A stretch of DNA of 64,000 nt from Cercospora beticola (Eukaryota > Ascomycota > Dothideomycetes > Mycosphaerellales > Mycosphaerellaceae), in contig NC_088935.1 of NCBI RefSeq assembly GCF_033473495.1, positions 1,054,001 to 1,118,000 of the forward strand. Reading direction: 5' to 3'. Every line of letters starts with the position of its first letter. The first letter of the stretch is position 1. Position numbers and translations under genes: made by a program. The notes beneath the pieces were generated by a model. That model ran no database searches, had not been told where the DNA came from, and saw nothing but the letters and a program-made list of their open reading frames with translations. This document shows, in pieces, positions 63,886 through 64,000 of this stretch.

Positions 63886-64000
63886 ATGAGCGGCCAGCAG
63901 CAGCAGAAGAAGGGCTGGGGATCGCTGCTGGCGGGCACGCTCTCGTCGCTCGAATCGCGTCTTGACAACATCCTCATCGACGACGAGACGGCCCAAGCAG
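63886..64000 (+). CDS. Partial gene: probable SGM1/TMF-like golgin N-terminus
   Basis: Only the first 38 codons are present before the window ends. The start, MSGQQQQKKGWGSLLAGTLS followed by SLESRLDNILIDDE, resembles the N-terminus of fungal SGM1/TMF-like Golgi coiled-coil proteins (KGWGSFL...VESRLDxIL). The frame remains open to the edge, and CAG at the end could be an exon boundary. Identity is tentative because only a short, partly low-complexity segment is visible. Confidence 0.55.
   Translation, partial: MSGQQQQKKGWGSLLAGTLSSLESRLDNILIDDETAQA

Overview
This window looks like a gene-dense nuclear stretch of a filamentous ascomycete (Pezizomycotina; a Dothideomycete is my best guess). 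The evidence is about 32 protein genes on both strands, short spliceosomal introns (mostly 44-80 bp) with fungal CTRAY-type branch points, two Zn2Cys6 regulators of one fungal family plus an AflR-like one, a Rox3-type MED19 and an intron-bearing nuclear tRNA. I see no operon, plasmid, CRISPR, viral or transposon signature. The placement below ascomycete level is inference from protein look-alikes, not a search.

Layout. 0-10 kb: aldo/keto reductase, a small spliced I78-type protease inhibitor, an unknown 145-aa protein, an F-box protein, CSN4 and ERB1. 10-23.5 kb: an AflR-like Zn2Cys6 regulator, RAD10/ERCC1, MED19, a membrane aspartic-protease-like protein that lacks its first catalytic Asp, a 746-aa GPI-type surface protein, a beta-carbonic anhydrase and a homocysteine S-methyltransferase. 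23.5-35.5 kb: VPS26, an Mnn10-type mannosyltransferase, SNU13, V-ATPase subunit c, glutathione-dependent formaldehyde dehydrogenase, proteasome alpha-2 and a RING-CH membrane E3. 36-50 kb: a Zn2Cys6 regulator, a secretory-pathway thioredoxin-like membrane protein, an RRM protein, SEC31, then a 2.6-kb gene-free stretch and CYC8/SSN6. 50-64 kb: an atypical SDR, a 2.2-kb gene-free stretch, a second Zn2Cys6 regulator of the same family, a Ser/Thr-rich GPI protein, a histidine phosphatase, an NDUFAF5-like methyltransferase, tRNA-Arg(ACG), VPS37 and the first codons of a probable SGM1/TMF-like golgin.

Most genes are unlinked housekeeping genes: protein turnover (CSN4, F-box, proteasome alpha-2, RING-CH), endomembrane traffic (SEC31, VPS26, VPS37, golgin, V-ATPase, MNN10), transcription (MED19, CYC8, three Zn2Cys6 factors) and RNA or ribosome biogenesis (ERB1, SNU13, RRM). 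I found no biosynthetic cluster and no clearly new multi-gene system. The most useful results are gene models that only appear after splicing: a hidden inhibitor gene, three putative GC-AG introns (two in one gene), a 13-nt exon in the V-ATPase c gene, an alternative 3' end for MED19, and the degenerate protease-like surface receptor.

All exon joins were made by eye from frame, splice consensus and family resemblance; none is backed by transcripts.
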